From NCBI RefSeq assembly GCF_002949735.1, contig NZ_CP026681.1, positions 2,604,001-2,668,000 of the forward strand: a stretch of DNA of 64,000 nucleotides, written 5' to 3'. Of the stretch, positions 54,195-63,120 are shown one piece after another (position 1 is the stretch's first letter; every line of letters starts with the position of its first letter). The notes under the pieces are model-generated. The model was given only the letters and a program-made list of their open reading frames with translations. It did not search any database and was not told the DNA's origin. The stretch comes from Nostoc sp. 'Peltigera membranacea cyanobiont' N6 (GTDB lineage: Bacteria > Cyanobacteriota > Cyanobacteriia > Cyanobacteriales > Nostocaceae). Made by a program: the position numbers and the translations under genes.

Positions 54195-54880
54195 GCTTTA
54201 ATTAAATCGACTGCCTTCTCCCCAGTCTGGGTTAGCCTTTGGCAAGAGAATACATATTTCCCCAACGTGGTGAGAATTGGGTACTTTCGGACTTTCGCGT
54301 ATCCTATCTACAATATCTTTCACTATGCGATCGCTTGGGAATCTTATTGCCACCTTGCTCTACTGCCTGCTGCCAGACATCCGCTTGCACAGCCGGTTCC
54401 AACTCGGCTTTCGCCAAAAACCGCAATTGTCGTTCGTTTGTCGGCATTGGAATTTGCCGACCATTGATCGGCAAAAACTTAATTATGATTCTCATAAACC
54501 ACAGTCGCCGAAATCTTCAAGTACGCCGCATCACGACTATAATTGAAGCGTTCGCGGCAGTATTATTCAAAAGTCCGGTGCGTGGAACGGTACAGCCGTC
54601 TGTCCCGCAACTCCATCAACGCCTGACCTGCTGACAAAAATGCCCTTTCTACCTGACGTTCAAATTGCAAGCGTAAGCTTTGTTCTTGGTCAGTCAACTC
54701 TCTTACTTCAACAGCCGTCACCGTGATAGTTGCTCCCCCTGGATTTTCGTGCAAAGAAGTATTTTCCTGAGCATGGTCAGTTGCTAGCTTTGGTTCCTCA
54801 GATGTCGCAGGGGTAATTTTCTTGCGTCTAGATGGTGGTCTGTTCATTGCCCCACCTCTAGGCTGACAGCAGTCGAACAA
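54195..54880 (-). pseudogene. Cyanobacterial plasmid-type protein, inactivated
   Basis: Leftward from 54880 the frame reads QFERQVERAFLSAGQALMEL and RDRRLYRSTHRTFE, then a TAA where related proteins have EYC. Translation past it continues YCRERFNYSRDAAYLKIS, then needs a shift to reach LPINGRQIPMPTNERQLRFL and AKAELEPAVQADVWQQAVEQ. Another shift leads to IVKDIVDRIRESPKVPNSHH and VGEICILLPKANP. This pattern (ELRDRRLYRSTH...EERY...NERQxR) is one I recall from conserved genes on cyanobacterial plasmids. One nonsense and two frameshift changes make it inactive. Confidence 0.8.
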
Positions 54881-55127
54881 ATATTGAATTGTGTCATCAT
54901 GGAATATATGTTTTTTATCTATCCCCCCAACCTGTATGAAGGATGGGGTTTTTCGTTGCTTTTTATATTTTGCAGCCTTAAAGCACTACCAAATATAAAA
55001 CTCATTAAAAAATCTCATAGAGCAATTATCAAAAAAAAACACCACACCAGAGCCACCACAACAACAAAATACTATTTGGGCGTATTCTAGGAATACCCTC
55101 TTCAACACACGTGTAAAACAACGGCTA

Positions 55128-55853
55128 ATGCTTGATTATTTGACCGCGAGTATTGCATTTTGGATGACTTTATTTGGAGTACAAGAGTCGTTGTTAGAAT
55201 TTCGCCTGGGTTATCTCGGTCGCTACTGGTTTCTTGCGATTAGTGCTAGCTTACTTATCGGCTTTTTGCTCTCTGCCCCGATTACTATCACCCTAATCAT
55301 TAAATTTGCAGTAGATCCATTTACTTTCCCAGGTAATGTTATTCTTTGTGCCCTCACTGCGGTAATATTTGGTGTGATTCTCAGTTTGGCGCAGTGGTTG
55401 ATACTTCGTCAATCCGAGATGACACCAAGAGTCTTTGCACCGATCAATACAGTTATTGGAATTCTCATCTACTTCCTACTAGTATGGCTCAATGAAGGTA
55501 CTCTGGAGTGGAGCGGTAATCCCATTAACGGCTGGAAAACTGCCCTCGTCTTTTTAGCTGGTGGCGTAATTACCGGAGCAGCCACAGGTAAGGCTTTGGA
55601 TTTCTATTGTGAACGAGTGGAGCAGCGATTAATTCAGCTTGAAAGAGACAGGGTAGAAAGAGAAACCAGAGATAGAGAAAGAATAGAAAGAGCAAGGCAA
55701 GAAAGAGAAAATCTTGAAAGAGAAAATCTTGAAAGGGAAATTTTAGAAAGAAAAAGGATCTCAAGAGAAATCGCTTTGGAGGAAGAAAGAAAGTGGTATG
55801 AAGAACATGGCGATGATGATTTCGATTATGAGGAAGATGATGATGAAGAATAA
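55128..55853 (+). CDS. Membrane protein with charged coiled-coil tail
   Basis: The 241-residue protein has about four transmembrane segments in its first 160 residues (WFLAISASLLIGFLLS, NVILCALTAVIFGVILSLAQ, INTVIGILIYFLLVWL, ALVFLAGGVITGAATG). A long Arg/Glu-rich helix follows with near-repeated units (ERENLERENLEREILERKR), and the C-terminus is strongly acidic (DDDFDYEEDDDEE). It is likely a membrane-anchored cytoplasmic coiled coil. The family is unknown. It stands alone and rightward. Confidence 0.7.
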   Translation: MLDYLTASIAFWMTLFGVQESLLEFRLGYLGRYWFLAISASLLIGFLLSAPITITLIIKFAVDPFTFPGNVILCALTAVIFGVILSLAQWLILRQSEMTPRVFAPINTVIGILIYFLLVWLNEGTLEWSGNPINGWKTALVFLAGGVITGAATGKALDFYCERVEQRLIQLERDRVERETRDRERIERARQERENLERENLEREILERKRISREIALEEERKWYEEHGDDDFDYEEDDDEE

Positions 55854-55950
55854 TATCTTGACTTCGTGTTATCAGTTATACAAAATCCTACAATCTTAAA
55901 GCTTCTAATTGTTAGCTTCGACAACTATTCAATCAAAGTATATATTTAAT

Positions 55951-56466
55951 ATGGCTATCAAACACCCTTTTTTACTTGCACTGTTAACGCTCTCCATTAT
56001 CTGTGTTAGTACGAGTTATGGCTCTGCCCTACTGACAGATATTGCTCAACAAACAGACAACCAAAAGTCCCCATCAATTATTTTCTTCCTGCCCAAAGAA
56101 CGGCCTCAGACTGGAGTCGGTTGGGAAATCACCACCACTTCTGGGGAGGCAGAACTAGCCTTGGCGAAGCATTTGGTGAACATCGGTGCCAAAGAATACG
56201 TCGCTTGGTGGTGTCCTCACTGTCATGAACAAAAATTACTCTTTGGTAAAGAAGCCTACCAGATCATCAACAACAGCATCAAGGTGGAGTGCGATAAGAG
56301 AGGTATCAATCCCCACCCAGATTTGTGCAATGCGGCAAAAGTCCCCGGTGTACCAACTTGGGTTATCAATGGACATCAGTATAGCGGCGTGCAAAACCTT
56401 AAGGATCTTGCGATAGCTTCTGGCTACAAGGGGGATATGAACTTTCGTTACATCCAAAGCGAATAA
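55951..56466 (+). CDS. Exported thioredoxin-like protein with CPHC motif
   Basis: The start is placed at ATG 55951 so that the protein begins with a signal-like MAIKHPFLLALLTLSIICVS. The domain has YVAWWCPHCHEQKLLFGKEA, a CPHC active site as in DsbA-like and VKOR-linked thioredoxins. It continues with CDKRGINPHPDLCNAAKVPG (two further cysteines) and the cis-Pro region VPTWVINGHQYSGVQNL. It resembles the thioredoxin half of cyanobacterial vitamin K epoxide reductase-type proteins without the membrane part. It probably handles disulfide bonds in the lumen or periplasm. Confidence 0.85.
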   Translation: MAIKHPFLLALLTLSIICVSTSYGSALLTDIAQQTDNQKSPSIIFFLPKERPQTGVGWEITTTSGEAELALAKHLVNIGAKEYVAWWCPHCHEQKLLFGKEAYQIINNSIKVECDKRGINPHPDLCNAAKVPGVPTWVINGHQYSGVQNLKDLAIASGYKGDMNFRYIQSE

Positions 56467-57113
56467 GGAGTATATTTGCTTTTTAAGCTGAAGGCAAAGT
56501 ATTTGGTGGTTGAGAAAGTTGAGCAAATATGTTTAAAGATTGATCGTTTGAGCAACTGACAGTCATAAGCTTTCCTGTTTATCAAAATTTTATAAGGTAT
56601 TAAACATCTAATATCAAGCTAATAAATGTTGGTAGCTTAAGTTCACTATAAAAATCATGATTTTCCCTTGCTAAGGTAATCCGAAATTAGCAATTCTGAC
56701 AAAAGAAGGTTTTGTCGCAACAAACTACTTTTGTCAGTAGTTAGCAACGCTGTCAATAATAGTACAAGCAACTGCTTTCAATGAAGAACAATTGTCTGTT
56801 GTGTTTCCTGTGTTCCCGATTTAGCTGAGTTTCCCTAATTTATATGAGTTACAAAAAATACGTTGCTGGCATGACAAGTATTGCCAAACTAAAGCATCAA
56901 TATTCCTTACACATTTGTAGTGCATTAGCTTACAGATAAAGGCAATATTTGCGATCGCAACTACAGATAATAGAAAGTGTTAACTTAAACACCTTTTGTC
57001 AATCGTTAATACTTAAAATGCGATGCTTTGCACAGATGGGTATTGTAACTAAGAGATGCAATGATATTTAGAGCAAGCGCTGTTGATAGCAAATTAGAAA
57101 AAACTTATAAAAT
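56467..57113. other. Long intergenic region upstream of a glycosyltransferase
   Basis: These 647 bp are AT-rich with no open frame of credible composition. GCGATCGC occurs near 56951. The promoter of the glycosyltransferase at 57114 must be near the right end, but I cannot point to a strong -10/-35 pair or a good ribosome binding site. Confidence 0.4.
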
Positions 57114-58391
57114 ATGACTCATTTTGGTATCCTTTGTCCACCCAGTACTGGACATCTTAACCCAATGACAGCATTGGGGCGAGAATTACAAAGACGCGGG
57201 CATCGTGTCACTCTCTTTGGAATTGCCGATGCTCAATCTAAAGCACTGGCAGCAGGATTAGACTTTTACATGATCAGAGAGTCTCAGCATACTCATGGAG
57301 GAACCGAAGAGTCCCTAACAAAGTTGGGACAATTAAGCGGCTTTGCAGCTTTGCAATATACTATGAACCTAATGAAAGAAGGAGTAAATCTGCTGCTTAA
57401 TAAAGCTCCAGAAGCTCTTAGAGAAGCTGGTGTAGAAGCATTGTTGGTAGACCAATTTATAGTAGAAGGTGAGACTATTGCCGAATTTCTGCAAATTCCT
57501 TTTATTACTGTATGCAATGCCTTGCCAGTTAATGCAGAAGATGATGTGCCGCCTTTTTTTACAGACTGGAGATATGACCCGGCATGGTGGGCGCGTCTAC
57601 GCAATCGATGTGCTTACTTGTTGATGAACCCGCTCACAAAACCAATCACGCAGATTTTAGATACCTATCGCCAAAAGTGGAGCTTGCCCCTTTACTCTCA
57701 AACACCTGACAAAGATACCTTCTCTCAACTTGCCCAGTTGAGCCAATTGCCTAAAGAATTTGATTTCCCAAGGCAGTCTTTGCCCAAGTGTTTTCATTTT
57801 ACTGGCCCCTATCAAGATTCAACTGGACGAGAACCCATACCTTTTCCTTATGAAAAGTTGACTGGACAACCGTTGATTTACGCATCGATGGGAACCATAC
57901 AAAATAGTTTATTAGAAATTTTTCAAACTATTGCCTCAGTTTGCGTTGGATTAGATACCCAGCTAGTAATCTCTCTTGGTAAAGAGAGTGGATCAGAACC
58001 GCTTCAAGGATTACCTGGCTCTCCGATAATTGTTAGTTACGCACCCCAATTGGAACTACTTGAAAAGGCAACTCTCACCATTACTCATGCAGGATTGAAT
58101 ACAGTTTTAGAATCTTTAAATAACGGTGTTCCGATGGTAGCAATTCCAATCGCTAATGACCAGCCAGCAGTAGCAGCACGTATAGCATGGAGTGGGGCTG
58201 GTGAATTTGTGCCTGTGGCTAGTATAGGTGTTCCTAAACTGCGAACAGCGATAAAGCAAGTTCTTGAGCAAGACTCTTATAAGCAGAATGCACTAAGATT
58301 ACAATCTGCTATCCATCATTCTGGAGGAGTCAGTCGTGCTGCTGATATTATCGAACAGGTCATAACTACAGGGAAACCTGTTTTCCTATAG
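57114..58391 (+). CDS. Glycosyltransferase family 1 (MGT/CrtX-like)
   Basis: The 425-residue protein starts MTHFGILCPPSTGHLNPMTA, the acceptor-domain signature of GT1 enzymes. The donor-binding region is PLIYASMGTIQN, VSYAPQLELLEKATLTITHA, GLNTVLESLNNGVPMVAIPI and ANDQPAVAARI (HxGxNTVLExL and DQ). It is similar in kind to zeaxanthin glucosyltransferase and macrolide glycosyltransferases. The acceptor here is not known. It is unlike the glycosyltransferase at 13.4 kb outside the fold-level motifs. No neighbouring carotenoid gene is present, so a carotenoid role is only one possibility. Confidence 0.87.
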   Translation: MTHFGILCPPSTGHLNPMTALGRELQRRGHRVTLFGIADAQSKALAAGLDFYMIRESQHTHGGTEESLTKLGQLSGFAALQYTMNLMKEGVNLLLNKAPEALREAGVEALLVDQFIVEGETIAEFLQIPFITVCNALPVNAEDDVPPFFTDWRYDPAWWARLRNRCAYLLMNPLTKPITQILDTYRQKWSLPLYSQTPDKDTFSQLAQLSQLPKEFDFPRQSLPKCFHFTGPYQDSTGREPIPFPYEKLTGQPLIYASMGTIQNSLLEIFQTIASVCVGLDTQLVISLGKESGSEPLQGLPGSPIIVSYAPQLELLEKATLTITHAGLNTVLESLNNGVPMVAIPIANDQPAVAARIAWSGAGEFVPVASIGVPKLRTAIKQVLEQDSYKQNALRLQSAIHHSGGVSRAADIIEQVITTGKPVFL

Positions 58392-58561
58392 AAGGATAAA
58401 TAGTGTTGTTAAACATTATTTACAAGATTAGGAAAAAACAAATTCACGATTTAATAAAATGAAGCTTATAAGTAAGACAAAATTCAGGATACAAGGATGG
58501 GATAATAACTCTTGGATTTTTAAAGTTAATATCCTATATTTCTTAGCCTTTTCAACACCAA

Positions 58562-58747
58562 TTGTTGCACAAATGCGTGGATGCCGATTCTACCGCTTTG
58601 CTTATGCAAGAATTTTATAAAGGTTTGAACAATGGCTTGCCAAAAGCAGAAGCACTACGTCAGGCGCAATTAAGTTTACTGTCAAATCCTAAATATAAGA
58701 AGGCTTATTATTGGGGTGGGTTCCTCCTGGTTGGAAGCTGGTTGTAA
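58562..58747 (+). pseudogene. CHAT-domain C-terminal fragment
   Basis: The peptide DADSTALLMQEFYKGLNNGL followed by PKAEALRQAQLSLLSNPKYK and YYWGGFLLVGSWL is the C-terminal end of the caspase-like CHAT peptidase domain. The catalytic His and Cys regions and all of the usual upstream TPRs are absent, and upstream DNA shows no match. It overlaps the convergent secreted-protein gene by 40 bp. It is probably a relic. Confidence 0.75.
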
Positions 58748-59712
58748 AATTCCACTACTTGTAGCCCTGATTGGGCTTTTTGGAACTCTTTGGAATTATT
58801 GCTGCTTTTCGCTAACTCAGATGCCTTGATGTATTCGGATTTCGCCGACTTTGGCAACTTGGCCTTCAAATAGCGATCGCCCAGTACTCTGTAAAGAGTC
58901 GGATTTCGGCTATTAGTTGCTGTTGCCGTTTTTAACATCTCAATTGTTTCATTTAAAAGATTTTCTGCCGTATAAATAGCATCTACGTCAAGAATAGTTT
59001 CATCTGGAGGTAGCCCTAAGTCTTTGATGCGTTTAATCTTTTGTGCAATTTGTTCTTGCTTTGCTACAGACAATACGTCCACAAACGTTTCATCATAGCT
59101 AAAAGCTTGACCATCAATATATGCAAAGACATCTATTGTATATGGAGTACCCGGTTGAAATTCTTTTTCATCACTTGGGTAGGCAAGCCGAGTTTGATTT
59201 ACAACTTTTTCCCACCCAAACTCGTAACTTTTTACTTTGACTTTGTAAGAAGTAGCACCCTTAACAGCAGTCCAAGTTATTTCTGGACGGGAATTCAATG
59301 TTGATGTGCTATTAGGAGAAATGATTGTTGGCTCATCGCTCCCTTCTCTGCCACCTTTTCGTATGTGACACGCATTAGTATTGGTTGGATTGCAAGTAGG
59401 TAAGGCTTCGTCAGGTTCGGCACACTTATCAAGAGGAATAGTTCCACTAGATAAATTTAAAATGTTTCCAGAACTAAAGCATAAAAATTCTACAGAACCA
59501 CCATTCAAGACTTCTATTTTATCTCCCTTACAAATTAAGCTCCCTACTGACAAGTGCTTATCACCCTTATTTATTATCCTTCCCATTTGTGGATTGCAAT
59601 GAACCTGATTTCTTCTTACTCTTATGAGCGGTACACTCGATAGCAATGGGAGATTACTTATTATCAGATAAGTTAAACAGCATATTCCTCCCGAAAATAT
59701 TAGCTTCTTCAT
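58708..59712 (-). CDS. Exported protein with FecR-like and fibronectin-like regions
   Basis: The 334-residue protein begins with a signal or anchor segment (MKKLIFSGGICCLTYLIISN). A FecR-like stretch follows (VGSLICKGDKIEVLNGGSVE, LSSGTIPLDKC), then a beta-sandwich region (ITWTAVKGATSYKVKVKSYE, PGTPYTIDVFAYIDG). The C-terminus is helical and TPR-like (YRVLGDRYLKAKLPKSAKSE). It is last in the operon with the kinase (37 bp) and the STAND ATPase, so it may sense or transmit a periplasmic signal. Function is inferred from layout. The 3' end overlaps the CHAT remnant. Confidence 0.7.
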   Translation of the reverse strand: MKKLIFSGGICCLTYLIISNLPLLSSVPLIRVRRNQVHCNPQMGRIINKGDKHLSVGSLICKGDKIEVLNGGSVEFLCFSSGNILNLSSGTIPLDKCAEPDEALPTCNPTNTNACHIRKGGREGSDEPTIISPNSTSTLNSRPEITWTAVKGATSYKVKVKSYEFGWEKVVNQTRLAYPSDEKEFQPGTPYTIDVFAYIDGQAFSYDETFVDVLSVAKQEQIAQKIKRIKDLGLPPDETILDVDAIYTAENLLNETIEMLKTATATNSRNPTLYRVLGDRYLKAKLPKSAKSEYIKASELAKSSNNSKEFQKAQSGLQVVEFYNQLPTRRNPPQ

Positions 59713-59749
59713 TTTTTCAAAGATTACATTACTTTTAATTAGGATTTTA

Positions 59750-61705
59750 TCATTTATTAAGTATACGATCTAGCAATTCTTGTCTCCATTGAAATACTTC
59801 CGGGAGACTAGATTTTGCTAACATACAAACTTCCATGTAAATTCTAGCATCATCAAGTTTACCTAAAGCTTCTTCTACTTGATAACGCAAGCAAAAAGCA
59901 TCTGTTCTTTGGCTATCTAAATCAGTCGCTTTTTCTAAATATTTTTCGGCTTCAGTTAACTTATTTTCCATTAACCTTGCCCATCCTAAATCTTTATACA
60001 ACGATGCCTGTAATTCCCGATTTTTAGTTTCCTGCAAACCTTTTAAAGCTAAAGTAGCTGCTGCATTATAATCTCCTTTTTTATTTTTCAATCTGGCTAA
60101 AGCCGCAACAGCAAATATTGCTTGATCGCTACTTTTAATAGCAATTATATATTGCTTTTCTGCTAAACCATATTCTCCCTGTCCATCATAAAAATCACCT
60201 AATCCGTAATGTGATTCCCATTTGTTAGGTTTTAACTTAAAAATTATTTCGTAAGTTTTATTAACACAATTATAATCATGTAACTGCTGACACGCAATTG
60301 CTAAATTGTTATAAGCAGTATCATCTTTTGGGTTATATTTTATAGCTAGCTCGTAATTTTTTCTAGCAATTTTTGGTTCATTCTGATGACGGAAAGCTTG
60401 CTCAAAGTAGAAGCTGGAGATTGAGTAATTTAAATCATAATTAAAGCTTACTGCTCCTTGAAAATCATTTTCAGCTTGGGCTAATTTATTTTCCTTGTAA
60501 GATTTTTTACCTTGAGTTAAAAGATAATCTGCTATTATGATGTTTAATTTATTATTCCAGGTTATTGCTTTTTTAAAATCATTCCTGGCCTCATTAAACT
60601 TATTTTCTTGGTAAGCCTTCTTTCCTTGATTAAAATAATAACTTGCTAACAAAGGTAGAGAACCATAAATTATGCCAGCTAAACTTAGAGTCCCCAATAT
60701 TCCGATACTAATCTTAAATAGTCTTGATTTAACTAATCGCTCGATTTTTGTTTGAAGTGGTAATCGCTCTAACCTCTGAATTATTAATTGAGTACTTTGT
60801 GGGCGTTGTCCCGGAAAAGGAGCCATTAAATCATCAATCAAATCAGCCAGAGGTTGATCTATATGAGGTGCTTTTTGTCTCCAAAGTAGTTTTCCTGTTT
60901 TCTGGTCTATTTTAATTTCAATTAGGGAAATAGCAGTAAGCAAGTAAACAAAAGTTCTACCCAAAGCAAAAAAGTCTGACTGTGGTACAGCCTGCCCATG
61001 AATTTGCTCAAAAGGAGAATAACAAGCTGTTCGGACGACAGTTATTTCGTGCCCGCTACCTAATCCTGTCTTAGTTCCTCCACTGGTACTAACTTTCGCT
61101 AAGTAGGTTCTAGTAATCTGTCGCCCTGCACCAAAATCAACAAGAGCTAATTTACCATTAGGTTGATAAATAATATTATCTGGTTTGATATCTCTGTGAA
61201 AAAAACCAGATCGATGCACAGTGTCAAGAATATTAATTAGTTGTGATAACCAATCTAATGAAACATCTTGAGTAATTCGTCCATGATTTTTTACCCATTG
61301 AGCTAGGCTTTCTCCTTCAAACTTTTGCATTACTATACAATGCAATTGTAAAAGATTATCATTTAGTATAAAAGTAAAATAGTCATCTTTAGTAGACTTA
61401 GGAATTCCCGAATGTTTAAGGATTTGTAATATAATCGCTTCTCGCTGAAATAGCTCAACTATTTTAGTATCATCGCTCCATTTCAGTACCTTCATAACTC
61501 TTATTTCATATTTTGGATGCAATTTTGTGCCACCATCCTCAACTTCAAATACATCTGTATAAGTAAATTGATTTTCCAATGAGCTTAACGGACGCAACAA
61601 CCGAATACGTCCGTTTATTAGCAAGGTATTGCCACAGCTTAAACAATTTTCAGTTTCATCGGGGTTGTGGCGCTGGGTGCAAAGTGGATTTATGCAGTAA
61701 ACCAC
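59750..61705 (-). CDS. Serine/threonine protein kinase with zinc ribbon, membrane segment and TPR repeats
   Basis: The 651-residue protein opens with a four-Cys zinc ribbon (CINPLCTQRHNPDETENCLS-CG). A Hanks-type kinase follows (HRDIKPDNIIYQPNGKLALV then DFGAGRQ near residues 172-195), then one transmembrane segment near 342 (FKISIGILGTLSLAGIIYGS). At least six TPR-like repeats complete it (for example KYNPKDDTAYNNLAIACQQL). The DxK/DFG residues are intact. The TPR part is probably outside the membrane and senses a partner, and the kinase is cytoplasmic. It starts 8 bp after the STAND gene, so the two are cotranslated. Confidence 0.92.
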   Translation of the reverse strand: MVYCINPLCTQRHNPDETENCLSCGNTLLINGRIRLLRPLSSLENQFTYTDVFEVEDGGTKLHPKYEIRVMKVLKWSDDTKIVELFQREAIILQILKHSGIPKSTKDDYFTFILNDNLLQLHCIVMQKFEGESLAQWVKNHGRITQDVSLDWLSQLINILDTVHRSGFFHRDIKPDNIIYQPNGKLALVDFGAGRQITRTYLAKVSTSGGTKTGLGSGHEITVVRTACYSPFEQIHGQAVPQSDFFALGRTFVYLLTAISLIEIKIDQKTGKLLWRQKAPHIDQPLADLIDDLMAPFPGQRPQSTQLIIQRLERLPLQTKIERLVKSRLFKISIGILGTLSLAGIIYGSLPLLASYYFNQGKKAYQENKFNEARNDFKKAITWNNKLNIIIADYLLTQGKKSYKENKLAQAENDFQGAVSFNYDLNYSISSFYFEQAFRHQNEPKIARKNYELAIKYNPKDDTAYNNLAIACQQLHDYNCVNKTYEIIFKLKPNKWESHYGLGDFYDGQGEYGLAEKQYIIAIKSSDQAIFAVAALARLKNKKGDYNAAATLALKGLQETKNRELQASLYKDLGWARLMENKLTEAEKYLEKATDLDSQRTDAFCLRYQVEEALGKLDDARIYMEVCMLAKSSLPEVFQWRQELLDRILNK

Positions 61706-61713
61706 ATTTACTC

Positions 61714-63120
61714 CTAAATAAAATGACTTGTAGCCATTTTATTTTGTTCTTTATTTACTAAACCAAGAGGATCAACTAAAATATACTTTTTAACAACTGG
61801 TTGTAAGCTATAACTAACTTCTTGTTTACTTGATTTTTTACTACTTTCAATTAATGAACGGCACTCTAAAATGTCTATAGCTGTTATTAGTTCAGAAATC
61901 GAAACTTCTAGAGATGATTGCTCCTTTAAGTCGTCAACAAGCTTAGAGAAAGGAACAGGAGTAGAAGCTTTTGACATCTGGTGTGCCAAATAAATCATGA
62001 TTTGCTTTTGAAGATTATTTAAAAACCCAGTTTGCCCAAACTGTACATGGAGCATTGCCTGGATTTGAGGCCCCATCATAGTAGTACTATACTCGAAAAA
62101 TCTTTCTACGCTTCCCTCAAAAAAGCGATGAATTTTATTAATAACTGCTTCTAATTCTGATGGATTTCCACGATACATCTCAATTAACTGCCTACATTTC
62201 TCTCCACCTAAACCTTTTTCATGTATCATTTGCAGCGCAGCACTCTCATCTAAGCCTTCTAGCTGTAAAGAGAAAAAAGAGAAACTTGTAGTTAAATGAG
62301 TAATTTCTTCTAAAGGTATTTGGCTTGTTAAAATAATGCAACTCTGATTGTCATCCTTTGTAACCCCAACAAAGAAATCTTCATATTCTAATCTCTTTTC
62401 ATAATTATTTACTTCTACTAGCCCCTCAAATCCATCTATCACTAACAAACAGCGGTGTAACTCCAACTGCTTTGATAACAAGGAAATCTTGGTTGCAAGA
62501 GGCTTACTGCTTGCTTCTAAATCGAAAACCATGAGTATTTCGGAAAGCAATTCATTTATCGAGGAAGAACGATTAGTTGCCTTCCAAATTACATAATCAT
62601 ACCTATTGGGATATTCAAAAATTATTTCTTCAATTAGTTTCGCTATTAATAAAGTTTTTCCTACCCCTCCAACTCCAGTTATAGTTATACAAAACTCTTG
62701 ATAAATATTAATTTGTTTTTTTAAATCACTAATCTCTTCTTCTCGCCCATAAAAATTACCTATTTTAGGCAATTTACCATACACTTTAGTCTTGCCCACT
62801 AGACTCTCATTATCCAGCTTAGATGCTTCAAGCTCCATGTAATACTTTTTTGTAAATTTAAGCAAAATATTTTTTAAGTATGCTTTTTTTACTTGCACTT
62901 CACCACCAATAACTTCTGAAAGTATTGTCCATAACTGTGGTCCCACTCCCGTCTGTAAATACTGTACGCTGTATCCTGAGTCACTTGCTATTTCTCTGTA
63001 TTCTTTCCCATCCCAAGTACCCTTGATTACAGCCTTCTCAGCTTTCGACAAATACCTTCCAGTACTCTCAAGCACTTGTTCTTCTAGAATTTCCAGCACT
63101 CGTTCTATGTCTAAATTCAT
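61714..63120 (-). CDS. STAND ATPase: vMAP-type HTH N-terminus fused to NB-ARC
   Basis: The 468-residue protein has an N-terminal helix-turn-helix of the vWA-MoxR-associated type (LSKAEKAVIKGTWDGKEYRE, IASDSGYSVQYLQTGVGPQL). An NB-ARC NTPase follows: P-loop TITGVGGVGKTLLIAKL near residue 147, Walker B HRCLLVIDGFEGLVEV, sensor IILTSQIPLEE and a GNPSELEAV motif. A winged-helix-like C-terminus completes it. There is no WD40/TPR sensor and no effector domain, so it is a short form. It heads the operon with the kinase and secreted protein. A role in signalling or phage/stress response is inferred from family behaviour. Confidence 0.87.
   Translation of the reverse strand: MNLDIERVLEILEEQVLESTGRYLSKAEKAVIKGTWDGKEYREIASDSGYSVQYLQTGVGPQLWTILSEVIGGEVQVKKAYLKNILLKFTKKYYMELEASKLDNESLVGKTKVYGKLPKIGNFYGREEEISDLKKQINIYQEFCITITGVGGVGKTLLIAKLIEEIIFEYPNRYDYVIWKATNRSSSINELLSEILMVFDLEASSKPLATKISLLSKQLELHRCLLVIDGFEGLVEVNNYEKRLEYEDFFVGVTKDDNQSCIILTSQIPLEEITHLTTSFSFFSLQLEGLDESAALQMIHEKGLGGEKCRQLIEMYRGNPSELEAVINKIHRFFEGSVERFFEYSTTMMGPQIQAMLHVQFGQTGFLNNLQKQIMIYLAHQMSKASTPVPFSKLVDDLKEQSSLEVSISELITAIDILECRSLIESSKKSSKQEVSYSLQPVVKKYILVDPLGLVNKEQNKMATSHFI

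Noticed and set aside
54918..54955. Hairpin CCCCCCAACC...GGATGGGG followed by T residues as a terminator
   Set aside because: The stem has mismatches, and no rightward gene ends just before it.
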